From an uncultured Roseicyclus sp. (GTDB lineage: Bacteria > Pseudomonadota > Alphaproteobacteria > Rhodobacterales > Rhodobacteraceae): a stretch of 64,000 bases of DNA. The position numbers and the translations under genes are program-made. Of the stretch, positions 37,982-48,053 are shown piece after piece (the stretch's first letter is position 1; every line of letters begins with the position of its first letter). The DNA is taken from the NCBI GenBank assembly GCA_947494975.1, contig CANLXA010000002.1, forward strand, positions 124,001 to 188,000, given 5' to 3'. The notes below the pieces were generated by a model. The model searched no databases, was not told the DNA's origin, and was given only the letters and a program-made list of their open reading frames with translations.

Positions 37982-39298
37982 TCACCCGTACACCAGCCGT
38001 GGCAGCCACAGCGATAGATCGGGCCACAGGATCACGATGACAAGCGCCATGATCTGCAGCCCGATGAACGGCCATTGCGCGGAGAAGATGTCTTGCAGAC
38101 TGACACCTTCGGGCGCGGCCCCCTTGAGGTAGAAGCAGGCCGGGCCAAAGGGGGGCGTCAGGTAGGCGATCTGCATCGACAGGTTGAAGACGATGCCGAA
38201 CCAGATCGGGTCATAGCCCAATTCCGTCAGAACCGGCAGGAAGATCGGCATGGTCAGGAACAGGATGCCGATCCAGTCGATGAAGAACCCCAGCAGGATG
38301 AAGACGCCGACCATGACCGCGAGGATCACGGACGGATTGTTGGACACGTCCGCCAGCATCGTGGAGGCGAAGTCGATCCCGCCCATCAGGTTGTAGACGC
38401 CGATCAGGGCGTTGGTGCCGAAGACCAGCCAGAACACCATGCCGCAGGTGCGCAGAGCCTGGACCATAACATCGCGGATCATCGCGTAGCTGAGCGTGCC
38501 GCGCACCCATGCGGCGACGGCGGCCCCGAAGGCCCCAAGGGCCGCGCTTTCGGTGATCGAGGCGAAGCCGAAATAGATCGAGACGAGAACCCCTGAGGCG
38601 ACCAGGATCGGCAGAATGACCCCCTTGAAGAGCGCCAGCTTCTCGCCAAGTGGCAGGTCGCGTTCCTCGGCAGAGAGGGCCGGACCCAGGGCCGGGTTGA
38701 ACCAGCATCTGGCCAAGACATATGTCGCGTAAAAGCTGGCCAGCATGAGGCCCGGCACGAGCGTGGCCAGGAACAGATGCGAAATGCTGACCTGCGCAGT
38801 CAATCCAAAGAAGATCAGGATGATCGAGGGCGGGATCATGGTGCCGAGGGAGCCGCCCGCCGTGATGATGCCAATGGCAAGCTTCTTATCATAGCCGAGC
38901 CGCAACATCTGCGGCAGCGCGATCAGGCCAAGCAGCACGATCTCGCCTCCGATGATGCCCGTGGTCGCGCCCAGGACGACCGCAACAAACACGGTCACGA
39001 CCCCGATGCCGCCGCGCAGACTGCCCGCCCAGACATGAAACGCATGATAGAGATCGCGCGCGACACCGGATTTCTCCATGAAACTGGCCATGAGCACGAA
39101 CATCGGCACGGCGATCAACTCGAAGGAGCCAATGAATTCGGCAGTTCGCGCACCGATCAGGAACAGGCCGTTCGGCCCGAAACTCGCCACCGTCAACACG
39201 ACGGCAATGGCGCCCGACACGAAGGCGACCGGAATGCCGAGGATCAGAAGCGTCATCATCGCGACGACGATGAGGATGGAAACCGTTGCGATATCCAT
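37982..39298 (-). CDS. TRAP transporter large permease (DctM family)
   Basis: 438 aa multi-TM; GSLGTMIPPSIILIFFG. Confidence 0.93.
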   Translation of the reverse strand: MDIATVSILIVVAMMTLLILGIPVAFVSGAIAVVLTVASFGPNGLFLIGARTAEFIGSFELIAVPMFVLMASFMEKSGVARDLYHAFHVWAGSLRGGIGVVTVFVAVVLGATTGIIGGEIVLLGLIALPQMLRLGYDKKLAIGIITAGGSLGTMIPPSIILIFFGLTAQVSISHLFLATLVPGLMLASFYATYVLARCWFNPALGPALSAEERDLPLGEKLALFKGVILPILVASGVLVSIYFGFASITESAALGAFGAAVAAWVRGTLSYAMIRDVMVQALRTCGMVFWLVFGTNALIGVYNLMGGIDFASTMLADVSNNPSVILAVMVGVFILLGFFIDWIGILFLTMPIFLPVLTELGYDPIWFGIVFNLSMQIAYLTPPFGPACFYLKGAAPEGVSLQDIFSAQWPFIGLQIMALVIVILWPDLSLWLPRLVYG

Positions 39299-39303
39299 GC
39301 CTG

Positions 39304-39864
39304 TCAGGGCCTCGGCCCGATACGGGTTTCGGGGGGGATGGTGCTGTGCGGTGTGTCATCGGGCGGGTAGCTTTCCTCCCCGTGGCGCAGGAGCCGCCAC
39401 AGCCGGATCAGCACAACAATCAGAAAAAGGGTGGCCGCGAGAAACAGTGCGACCTTCAGGTATGCCGGAACGGGCGTGTTCCACGACGTACCCGAGCGTT
39501 CGGGAAACCAGGTGCCGTCGGGCATGTAGCGGAACGCCGCGCGTTGCGCGATGTTCCAGCCGGAAACGGCCAGTCCGCCCAGGAACACGATACCGCACAG
39601 ATGGCCGAGCCCCTCCAGCGCAAGGCGCGGCTTTCGCGGTAACTTGTCGGCCACGACCGAGATTCGCATGTGGCCGCGTTCGGCCATGCAGAAGGCGCCG
39701 CCGAACAGGAACGCGACTGCGCCGAGGAGTCCGGCAATCTCGTGTGCCCAGAAGGTCGGCGCGTTGAAGCCGTATCGGGCGACCACTTCCACCACCATCA
39801 TCACGACGATGATGCCGAAACCATAGGCGGCGAGCGTGCCCAGCATCAATGTGAGACGTGTCAT
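39304..39864 (-). CDS. TRAP transporter small permease (DctQ family)
   Basis: MTRLTLMLGTLAAYGFGIIVVMMVVEVVARYGFNAPTFWAHEIAGLL. Confidence 0.88.
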   Translation of the reverse strand: MTRLTLMLGTLAAYGFGIIVVMMVVEVVARYGFNAPTFWAHEIAGLLGAVAFLFGGAFCMAERGHMRISVVADKLPRKPRLALEGLGHLCGIVFLGGLAVSGWNIAQRAAFRYMPDGTWFPERSGTSWNTPVPAYLKVALFLAATLFLIVVLIRLWRLLRHGEESYPPDDTPHSTIPPETRIGPRP

Positions 39865-39922
39865 GATGGCCCCTTTCGAGATGCTTCGGGCTACCTGTTG
39901 GCAGCCCGAAGCAGCGGTATGA

Positions 39923-40924
39923 TCACATGATGCCCAACTCGGCGAGGAAGGCGCGGTGGCTCTCGACGATCTGCGCCGCACGGTCGTTGCGCGAACCCCA
40001 ATCGTCCCAGACCTCTTGAAGCATGGCGCGGAAAGTCGCGGCATCCTCATCGCTGAACGCGATGAACTCCACGCCCAGGTCGTCCCGTGCCGCAGCGATC
40101 GCGGCTTCTTCCTGTTCGGCCAGGACGGTTTCCAGAGTGGCCGAAAGCCCCTCGCAGGCGGCGGTGAATGCGGCCTGGTTCTCGGGCGAGAGGGCCTCCC
40201 ATTTCTCCATCGAGACCGACATTTCGGTGACCGGCATGGAATGCCCCGCGCGGATCGAGTAGGGCGCGTTCTGATACATCCCGAAGGCCATGTTGAGGCC
40301 GACATTGGCGAGGTCCGACGCATCCAGCACGCCGGTCTCCAGCGCGGTGATCGCATCCCCCGGCGAGAGATTGACGAGTTGCGCGCCGGCCCGCGTCAGC
40401 AGGTCCGACGGCAAGCCGCCGGGGGCGCGTATCGTGATGCCCTCGAAATCCGCGACCGAGCGGATCGGCACGGTCGACGGGATTTCCTCACCCGGCCAGT
40501 GCACGATGCAGATCAGGTGCATACCGTAATCCGCATAGAGCGCGCGCCCCAGTTCAAGGCCGCCGCCCTCGCTGAACCAGCGCGCACGGGTTTCCACGTC
40601 GGGATAGGCCGACAGGGTATCGCCGAAGACCGCGAAGGCGGGGTCGAGTCCGGCAAAGAAGGTCGGCCCGGTGTATTGGCCATCGAGAAGGCCGTTTCTG
40701 ATGGCGTCCATCGTGTCCGTGGCACCAACGACCGAGCCCGCGGGGAAGACCTGGATCTCGACCTCGCCGCCTGTCGTCTCGGCCAGTTCGGCGGCCATGT
40801 CTTCGAATGCCGTGGTGGTCGCGGCGGTCGCGCCAAGGAATGTCTGCATTCGGAAGTTTTCGGCGAAGGCGGGCATCGCCATGAGGCCAATGGCCGTTCC
40901 AAGCACAAGAGTCCGGATAGTCAT
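39923..40924 (-). CDS. TRAP transporter substrate-binding protein (DctP family)
   Basis: Signal peptide; ITIRAPGGLPSDLLTRAGAQLVNLSPGDAITALETGVLDASD. Confidence 0.92.
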   Translation of the reverse strand: MTIRTLVLGTAIGLMAMPAFAENFRMQTFLGATAATTTAFEDMAAELAETTGGEVEIQVFPAGSVVGATDTMDAIRNGLLDGQYTGPTFFAGLDPAFAVFGDTLSAYPDVETRARWFSEGGGLELGRALYADYGMHLICIVHWPGEEIPSTVPIRSVADFEGITIRAPGGLPSDLLTRAGAQLVNLSPGDAITALETGVLDASDLANVGLNMAFGMYQNAPYSIRAGHSMPVTEMSVSMEKWEALSPENQAAFTAACEGLSATLETVLAEQEEAAIAAARDDLGVEFIAFSDEDAATFRAMLQEVWDDWGSRNDRAAQIVESHRAFLAELGIM

Positions 40925-40964
40925 CTCTCTTTCCTCCCTGAGATGTCGGTGGTCGTGCGCGGTC

Positions 40965-41864
40965 TCATGCCGCGATACGTGGGGTTTTCATGTTGAGGAT
41001 GCGGCGCGTATCAGCCACCGTGGCGGGTTCCCGGCCAAGGCGGCGGGCCTGGGCCGCGACCTTTTCGATGACCTCCGCATTGGTCATGTGCCGTGCGCCG
41101 TCCAGGTAAGCGTAGTCACCCAGACCGATGGAAATATGCCCCCCCTGCCGGATGATCTTTTCCGTCAGCTCGAACAGGTCGCCCTTGTAGTTCACGACCG
41201 TCCAGACGGTCTCGAATTCAGGCGGCAGGAAAGCTGTGTGCGCATCAAGCCCGGCTTCGGTGCCCGGGTGACCGGCAAAGATGATTTCATCGGTCATGCA
41301 AAAACAGACATAAGCCGGCGCATCGAGCACACCCATTTTCAGGAAGTGCTCAATCTGGCGCGTGAAGCTGACGTTCCAGCTGACCAGATAAGGCGTCAGG
41401 TTGTAGTGACGGATACGCTCGGCGAAATACATCAACGTGCCAGTGGAGTTCTTGTAGATCAACTCGGTGGTGTCGTATTTGCCCGCGGCGGGGTTCCACC
41501 AATCGACGTTCACGCTGCCGGTATCCATCGGTGCAAAATCCGGCGCGGTATCGGGCGACTTCATCATCTCTTCAATGGCGGCGAACCGGCCCTTCGCATC
41601 GGCGTCATTGGCCACGTAGCCGAGGGTCGGGTGGATCAGAATATCGGATTGCGCCCGGATACCCGCATTCGTCTCCAGATAGAAATTCGGATCGTGGGAC
41701 GGCGTTCCATCCGCGTGGCGACCGTGGAAATGCACGATGGAGGCGCCTGCGTCGTAGCAGGCCTTTGCATCGGCGATGATCTCGGAAGGGAGGAACGGGA
41801 CATGCGGGTTGCCGTCTCGCGTTGCGAGCTCGTTCACGCGGGCTTCGATGATGATCTTCTCCAT
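40965..41864 (-). CDS. 3-keto-5-aminohexanoate cleavage (BKACE/Kce) family protein
   Basis: KIIIEARVNELATRDGNPHVPFLPSEIIADAKACYDAGASIVHFHGR. Confidence 0.9.
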   Translation of the reverse strand: MEKIIIEARVNELATRDGNPHVPFLPSEIIADAKACYDAGASIVHFHGRHADGTPSHDPNFYLETNAGIRAQSDILIHPTLGYVANDADAKGRFAAIEEMMKSPDTAPDFAPMDTGSVNVDWWNPAAGKYDTTELIYKNSTGTLMYFAERIRHYNLTPYLVSWNVSFTRQIEHFLKMGVLDAPAYVCFCMTDEIIFAGHPGTEAGLDAHTAFLPPEFETVWTVVNYKGDLFELTEKIIRQGGHISIGLGDYAYLDGARHMTNAEVIEKVAAQARRLGREPATVADTRRILNMKTPRIAA

Positions 41865-41937
41865 TCCGTACCCTCCCAAACGCACCCGCCAAAGGGCGAG
41901 TCGCCTCGACGATGGGCGAACGGGCTATCAGAATCCA

Positions 41938-41994
41938 TACTTAAGTTATATATACGTTGCAAAAACCGTCCTTTCATATTACTTAAGATATATG
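41938..41994. promoter_or_regulatory. Direct repeat TACTTAAG(T/A)TATAT, 42 bp apart, upstream of LuxR-type regulator
   Basis: TACTTAAGTTATATA (41938-41952) and TACTTAAGATATATG (41980-41994). Confidence 0.5.
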
Positions 41995-42846
41995 ACAAGG
42001 CAATTATCAGCTGCGAATACGGTGCATGATGTCGGCGATCTTCTTGGCGGTGCGTTTGCCGGGCACACGATGCAGCGGCTCAGAACGCCGGAAGGAAAGT
42101 ATCGATACAGCTATGTAAGCGCCGGGTTGAAGGCGTCGTTCGGACTGGATCCGGCGGAGTTGATGGAACTCGACGAAGTGGACCACAGCTGGATCCACCC
42201 GGAGGATCGCCAAGGCTTTATCGATGCGCTCGAACACTCGGCTGCGGCGCTGTCCCGCCTCGACGAAGAGGTGCGCGTCGCCAAGGCCGGCGGCGGCTAC
42301 CGCTGGGTGCGCTCGGTCGGCAATCCGCGCCGATTGGCGGACGGCACCGTGATTTGGGACGGTGTTGCGTTGGATGTGACGGATCGGCACGAGGCACACG
42401 AGGCGCTGGAGCGTACGTTGCGGCAGGCCCGACAAAACGAGACATCCGAAGGACGATTTTCCTATATCGCGGCCCAGGACGTGTTGGATGGTTTGTCGCG
42501 ATTGCGCGCAGCCGTCGACCGGCTTGGTTCGGATGCTCCGGAAGTTCACGATGTGAAGGCTGTATTTTCGGATTTCGAGCGTGCCCTTTTGGCTGCCAGG
42601 GACCTGGTCGAAAAGCCCGCTACAGACGCGATAACGCGGCCACCGGCGTCCGTTTCAATCCGCACAGCGCTGACCGACAGGCAAAGAGAGATCCTTGCAG
42701 CTGTCGCGCGCGGTGCAACGAACAGGGAAATCGCTCGCGAAATGCAGATCTCGGAAGGCACCGTGAAACTCCATATCTCAGCGATCTTGAAACGACTGGG
42801 GGTACAGAACCGGACGGAGGCAGCGCTGGCATGGAGAGTCGCATGA
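41992..42846 (+). CDS. PAS-LuxR family transcriptional regulator
   Basis: PAS SFGLDPAELMELDEVDHSWIHPEDR; HTH LTDRQREILAAVARGATNREIAREMQISEGTVKLHISAILKRLGVQNRTEA. Confidence 0.9.
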   Translation: MTRQLSAANTVHDVGDLLGGAFAGHTMQRLRTPEGKYRYSYVSAGLKASFGLDPAELMELDEVDHSWIHPEDRQGFIDALEHSAAALSRLDEEVRVAKAGGGYRWVRSVGNPRRLADGTVIWDGVALDVTDRHEAHEALERTLRQARQNETSEGRFSYIAAQDVLDGLSRLRAAVDRLGSDAPEVHDVKAVFSDFERALLAARDLVEKPATDAITRPPASVSIRTALTDRQREILAAVARGATNREIAREMQISEGTVKLHISAILKRLGVQNRTEAALAWRVA

Positions 42847-43323
42847 GCGGTCCGATCTCTGTGCCGATGTGCCGACGACGCGACCTTGAACGAGAAAAGC
42901 ACAGGCTTCCCGACGCATTCCGGTATCAGTCAGTTCTTCGGGATCGGGCGGGACGATGTTCCATGCATCTGGTGCGAACAGAACTGAACGAATGTCTTCT
43001 CGCTCGGTGTCCTGACACGTCGGAAAGACCAGAAACGCAGCGGGTCACTGCCGGATGGGAACAACTTCCTTGCTCTTGTTCATCTTACAACTCGAGCCTG
43101 GAAGGCTGAGGTTATGAGGGAACATATCTGAATGCCTTCGATCTGATACGGTTGGGTAGTCACATACTTGGCGTAGGGGCATCCGGAGTGCCGTGCGTTG
43201 GGCCATTGTCGGATTTCGAGAAGCGACGGGGATGCGTTTTTGATCCCGCCAATGACCATGGCGGGCCGGAACAGTTGGATAGGTAGTAACGTTCAAATTC
43301 AACAACCCACCGCAGCCTTTCAC

Positions 43324-44019
43324 CTAATCGTCAAAGTAGGCTTGGTGAGTTGTGTAAATGGCCGCAATTGTCGGCGTAAGACGATCCAGATGGGTTCGAA
43401 GGACGTCATCGGCCGTTTGCACGTCACCGCTGAAGACGGCAGTCAATAGCGATTGATGGTCCAAGTACAAGACGCCCATCGCGTCTTTGCTGGTCAACGC
43501 CAACATGCAAAGGCGATCCACCTGCGCCTTGTTCTCGGCGATGATGTCGAAGGCGAATGCCTGTTTCGCGGATGCACAGAGCAGTTTGTGAAACTCGTAG
43601 TCCAGTTCATGAAACCCATCCACATCGTCCGCCGCAACCGCACCTGCCTGTTCACGCAGATTGGCCTTCAGGGACGCATCCACCGAGGTGTCTCTATCCA
43701 TGGTTGCCGCCCGAACAACCTCCAATTCAACGGCCGTGCGCACAAAGCGGGCATTTGATATCAGCTGCCGCGAGAACGGTCGCACGACCGTCGCCCGTTG
43801 GGGGCGGACAAGAAGAAGGTTGAGGTTCGCAAGGCGGCTAAATGCCTCCCGCACGGGCTGGCGAGAGAATCCAAACGACTTCGCGACCTCTGACTCTGAA
43901 ATCTTGGTGCCAGGCAGCAAGTCGAGTCGCGTGATCCGTCCATAGAGTTCGTCAAACACCACATCACTGCTTGTCGTGCGTTCAAGGGCTCCGAGTGCTG
44001 TCATTTCCTGCATGTCCAA
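43324..44019 (-). CDS. GntR family regulator (FCD domain)
   Basis: RITRLDLLPGTKISESEVAKSFGFSRQPVREAFSRLANLNLLLVRPQRATVV. Confidence 0.93.
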   Translation of the reverse strand: MDMQEMTALGALERTTSSDVVFDELYGRITRLDLLPGTKISESEVAKSFGFSRQPVREAFSRLANLNLLLVRPQRATVVRPFSRQLISNARFVRTAVELEVVRAATMDRDTSVDASLKANLREQAGAVAADDVDGFHELDYEFHKLLCASAKQAFAFDIIAENKAQVDRLCMLALTSKDAMGVLYLDHQSLLTAVFSGDVQTADDVLRTHLDRLTPTIAAIYTTHQAYFDD

Positions 44020-44072
44020 CGGTTGTTTCCCTCAGTTTGGCAGGGTTTTGCAAAAAAGAACAGAGCAAACTT

Positions 44073-44161
44073 GGATACTAGAAAGAGGTAAAGCCTTTGA
44101 TTTATGGTGGAAATTGTCTTCTCCGTCCATGCTCAAATATATTTTATGTTGACTAGTATCC
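44073..44161. promoter_or_regulatory. Paired inverted sites GGATACTAG / CTAGTATCC between GntR and TRAP operon
   Basis: GGATACTAG at 44073-44081 and CTAGTATCC at 44153-44161, 80 bp apart. Confidence 0.5.
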
Positions 44162-44346
44162 CAGTTTACATATTGAGTGGCGCCATGAGCCACGGCAGGG
44201 CGGCGATGCGTGCCAGGGGAGGCGGGAAGAACTCAACTTTGGGTTTTCCATGGTCCGGCACCCAAGCCCGCACAGTTTCTGACTTGGGACCTGGCCAGCT
44301 TCTGGCTGGAATAAACAACAAATTGAATCTCATCTGGGAGGACCGA

Positions 44347-45330
44347 ATGTTCAATTTTTCAACGAAGACGATGGCCGTAACCGCCATCCTGCTGAGTAGT
44401 GTTGCAACTGCGCAGGCCGACATCACGCTGCGTGGTGCAAGTATGTTCGACGAGGACCATGCCTTCACTCAGACGCTGCGCGAATTCGAGCGGCTGGTCG
44501 CCGAAAACTACGATGGCGAGGTGAGCTTTGACCTGCGCCTGAACGGCGAACTCGGCGTCGAGTCCGACTATGTCACATACCTCAACCAAGGCGTTGCCGT
44601 GGATTACACAATCCTCGCCCCGTCCAACATGGCAGTTTTCTCGGAATCCATTCCGCTGATGGACATGCCATTCCTGTTCCGCGATCTGGAGCACTGGAAC
44701 GCAGTGCTATCCTCCGATGTTCTGGCTCCGCTGGAAGATGATCTGCGCGGGGCCGCTGGTATCGTGATCGTCGGCTACCATGGTGGCGGCGTGCGCAATC
44801 TTGCCTCGGCCGAGCCAATCACCAACATGGAAGAGCTGGCCGGACATCGTATGCGGGTGATGGGGGCGCCGATTCAGGCACAGACCTTCGACGCTGTCGG
44901 GGCTGCGCCATCGGCTATCGCCTATAACGAGGTATACAACGCGATCCAAACAGGCGTGATCGCCGGGTTTGAAAACGAGGCCGCCTCGATCCAGAATCTG
45001 AACTTCTACGAAGTGGCACCCCATATCTCGCTGACGCAGCACACGATCACCGTGCGTCCAATTGTGATGTCGGCGGCAACCTTCGACAATCTGCCCGAGG
45101 ATCTGCAGGCGGCGGTGATGCAGGCCGGTGCTGAAGCGGGCGCCTTCGGTCGCGCCCTTGAAAGCGGCGCCGACGGCGAGATTCTTCAAGAAATGCTCGA
45201 CGCAGGCCAGATCGAAGTGCACGAATTCGAAGGACGCGAGCAGATGCTCGAACTGGTTCAACCTGTGCAGGACGCTTATGCAGCCGAGCTTGGTGCGACC
45301 GAGCTGCTCGAAAGCATTCGCGGAATGTGA
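44347..45330 (+). CDS. TRAP transporter substrate-binding protein (DctP family)
   Basis: MFNFSTKTMAVTAILLSSVATAQADITLRGASMFDEDHAFTQTLREFERLVAENYDGEV. Confidence 0.92.
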   Translation: MFNFSTKTMAVTAILLSSVATAQADITLRGASMFDEDHAFTQTLREFERLVAENYDGEVSFDLRLNGELGVESDYVTYLNQGVAVDYTILAPSNMAVFSESIPLMDMPFLFRDLEHWNAVLSSDVLAPLEDDLRGAAGIVIVGYHGGGVRNLASAEPITNMEELAGHRMRVMGAPIQAQTFDAVGAAPSAIAYNEVYNAIQTGVIAGFENEAASIQNLNFYEVAPHISLTQHTITVRPIVMSAATFDNLPEDLQAAVMQAGAEAGAFGRALESGADGEILQEMLDAGQIEVHEFEGREQMLELVQPVQDAYAAELGATELLESIRGM

Positions 45331-45426
45331 TGACCTTCTGGTCGACGGGCGGTGCAGGCTGACTGCGCCGCCCGTCCACTCACCGGTCGGCGAGGCGCGG
45401 TCAACGATCTTCGATAGGGACACAAC

Positions 45427-45921
45427 ATGCTAGGAACACTCATTGACCGCCTTTGCGCGGGCCTCCGCGTCGCGCTCGGCGTGTTGATGGGGGCGCTGGC
45501 TGTGCCGGTCGCGATGCAGGTCCTTTCGCGTTACACGGGGATCATCCCCACGTATCTCTGGACGGAAGAGCTGGCGACGTTCCTCTTCGTCTGGATCGTC
45601 ATGATCGGGTCTATCGTGGCCGTCTGGGACGGCACACATTTCGACGTGCGGATCACCCGTGACGCCAAACGCCCCTTCTTTCGCCTTCTACAGAACGGCA
45701 TCGTGCATTTCGCCATCATGCTGTTCGGCGCTCTGTTCCTGATCTACGGCATCGAATACACCGAATTCGGCGGCAATCAGCGTTCTGTCATGATGCGCGC
45801 CAACCTTGCCATCACCCACGTCTCCGTACCGATTGCCGGTGGCCTTTGGATGCTGCTGGCAGGCTATCGCCTGATGGAAGATGTGGCGGAATTCCTAAAC
45901 CGGGAAAACGCGCAGACATGA
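45427..45921 (+). CDS. TRAP transporter small permease (DctQ family)
   Basis: LAVPVAMQVLSRYTGIIPTYLWTEELATFLFVWIVMIGSIVAV. Confidence 0.92.
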   Translation: MLGTLIDRLCAGLRVALGVLMGALAVPVAMQVLSRYTGIIPTYLWTEELATFLFVWIVMIGSIVAVWDGTHFDVRITRDAKRPFFRLLQNGIVHFAIMLFGALFLIYGIEYTEFGGNQRSVMMRANLAITHVSVPIAGGLWMLLAGYRLMEDVAEFLNRENAQT

Positions 45922-47231
45922 TACTCGAGACCGCCACCGCGGCCACGATGCTGATTGCCACGTTCCTGCTGCTGATCTTGATCCGCATCCCGGTGGCCTT
46001 CGCCTTGGGCCTTGCGACGATACCAGTGGTATTGCTTGAGCTGCGGCTGACACCCTTCATCGTGCTTGACCGGATGTTTCAGTCGTACAATTCGTTCATC
46101 CTTCTTGCGGTGCCGTTCTTTCTTTTGGCTGCCAACCTGATGAATTCAGGCAAGGTCACAGACCGTCTGATCGAGTTGGCGCGCGTTCTGACCGGGTGGA
46201 TGCCTGGCGGCCTTGGTCATGTGAACGTTGCCGTGTCGATGTTGTTTGCGGGCATCTCGGGCTCCTCCACGGCAGATGCGGCTGGCATAGGCAAGATCCT
46301 GATCCCCGCGATGCAGAGGGAAGGCTATGACACCCGCTTTGCCGTGGCGATCACGGCATGCTCGTCGGTCATGGGGGTCATCATCCCGCCGTCGATCCTT
46401 ATGATCGTCTGGGGCGGTGTCATGCAGGTCTCGGTCGGGGCCCTGTTTCTGGGTGGCGCGATCCCGGGTCTGATGATTGGCCTTGCCTTGATGGGTACCG
46501 TCTACGCCTTTGCAAAAGCGCGCAACTACCCGGTGATCGCCGCGCCGAACTGGACCGAATTCTGGGCTGCATGGCGCGGCGCGGCGCTCGCGCTTCTGAC
46601 ACCGGTCTTTGTGATCGGCGGGATCGTTGGTGGCCTCGTCACCCCCACGGAAAGCGCCATTATCGCGGCCGGCTATGCGCTGATCCTCGGCATGTTCGTG
46701 TATCGGACGGTCACGCCAGCGGACCTTGGCCATATCCTCTATGATACCGCTCGCTTTGCCGCCATTTCGCTTTTCGCGATTGGAACGGCGTCCGCCTTCG
46801 GATGGCTGCTGTCGTTCTACAACGCGCCGCGTCTGATGGTCAGCGTCCTGACGGCATGGGAGTTCGGGCCGTTTGGAACGGCGCTGCTGATCGCGCTTCT
46901 GTTCCTGCTGTTCGGGCTTTTCATCGATGCCATTCCGACGATCATCATCCTTGGCACGGTCCTGATGCCCGTCGCGCAGGCCGGTGGTGTCGACCCGATT
47001 GCCTTTGCCATCATCGGAATCGTGTCGCTCGCCTTCGGGTTGGTTACGCCGCCCTACGGATTATGTTTGCTGATCTCCGCCGCCATCGGCGGCCTCAACG
47101 TCATTCAGGTCCTGCGCGAGGTCGTGTTCATCCTGGCCCCGATGCTGCTCATCCTGATCCTGCTGGCGGCGTTTCCCGAAATCATCTTGTGGCTGCCCAA
47201 AGCCCTCATGCCCGGCACGTTCCCGGACTGA
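45918..47231 (+). CDS. TRAP transporter large permease (DctM family)
   Basis: ATGA overlap with DctQ; GISGSSTADAAGIGKILIPAM; VMGVIIPPSILMIVWG. Confidence 0.93.
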   Translation: MILETATAATMLIATFLLLILIRIPVAFALGLATIPVVLLELRLTPFIVLDRMFQSYNSFILLAVPFFLLAANLMNSGKVTDRLIELARVLTGWMPGGLGHVNVAVSMLFAGISGSSTADAAGIGKILIPAMQREGYDTRFAVAITACSSVMGVIIPPSILMIVWGGVMQVSVGALFLGGAIPGLMIGLALMGTVYAFAKARNYPVIAAPNWTEFWAAWRGAALALLTPVFVIGGIVGGLVTPTESAIIAAGYALILGMFVYRTVTPADLGHILYDTARFAAISLFAIGTASAFGWLLSFYNAPRLMVSVLTAWEFGPFGTALLIALLFLLFGLFIDAIPTIIILGTVLMPVAQAGGVDPIAFAIIGIVSLAFGLVTPPYGLCLLISAAIGGLNVIQVLREVVFILAPMLLILILLAAFPEIILWLPKALMPGTFPD

Positions 47232-47291
47232 CGCTGCGCTTCCCCAGTCACACACACGCGAAGCCCGCATTTCGCAAAAGGAAGGATCGAC

Positions 47292-48035
47292 ATGAAACTT
47301 GAAGGTAGAACCGCAATCGTGACCGGTGGGGGGCGTGACATTGGCCGCGCCGTTGCCGTCAAGCTTGCCTCCGAGGGCGCGCAGGTCGCAGTGAATTACT
47401 ACTCCAGTTCGACGGGGGCGGAGGAAACCGTTGCCGTGATCGAGACAGCTGGCGGCAAGGCGTTTGCCATGCAGGGCGACCTGAACAAGAAGGCGGATGT
47501 CGATGCGCTGGTCTCGCACACGGTTGAGACCTTTGGCGGCGTCGACATTCTGGTGAACAATGCCGGTGGCCTCATCGCCCGCAAGACGATTTCCGATATG
47601 CCGTTGGAGCATTGGGAGGCGGTCATGAGCCTGAACCTCACCAGTACTTTCCTGATGACGCAGGCATGCCTGGCCAAGATGACGTCCGGCGCCATCGTCA
47701 ATCTCGCAAGCCAGGCCGGTCGAGACGGGGGCGGGCCCGGCGCCGTTGCCTACGCCACGGCAAAAGGTGCCGTAATGACGATGACACGCGCCCTGGCGAA
47801 GGAGGTCGGCCCGAAAATCCGCGTCAACGCGCTGTGTCCCGGCATGATCGACACGGAATTTCACAACGTTCACACACCCGATGCCGGCCGCCGTGGGTTT
47901 GAAGCAAACGCGCCACTGAAACGACAGGGCCATGTTGAGGATGCCGCAAAGCTGGTGCTGTTTCTGGCCAGCGACGACAGTGCGTTCATTACGGGGGCCA
48001 ACATCGACATCAATGGCGGCATGTTGTTTTCATAG
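47292..48035 (+). CDS. SDR family oxidoreductase
   Basis: GRTAIVTGGGRDIGRAVAVKLASEG; YATAKGAVMTMTRALAKEV. Confidence 0.93.
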   Translation: MKLEGRTAIVTGGGRDIGRAVAVKLASEGAQVAVNYYSSSTGAEETVAVIETAGGKAFAMQGDLNKKADVDALVSHTVETFGGVDILVNNAGGLIARKTISDMPLEHWEAVMSLNLTSTFLMTQACLAKMTSGAIVNLASQAGRDGGGPGAVAYATAKGAVMTMTRALAKEVGPKIRVNALCPGMIDTEFHNVHTPDAGRRGFEANAPLKRQGHVEDAAKLVLFLASDDSAFITGANIDINGGMLFS

Positions 48036-48053
48036 AACCAAGGAGTTCGTTTG

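Noticed and set aside
35942-38017. 691 aa plus-strand ORF
   Set aside because: Lies antisense to the well-supported fused E1 alpha/beta gene; it is a GC-rich shadow frame with no recognisable domain
42850-43320. ORFs between the PAS-LuxR and GntR genes
   Set aside because: No coherent domain in any frame; treated as intergenic decay
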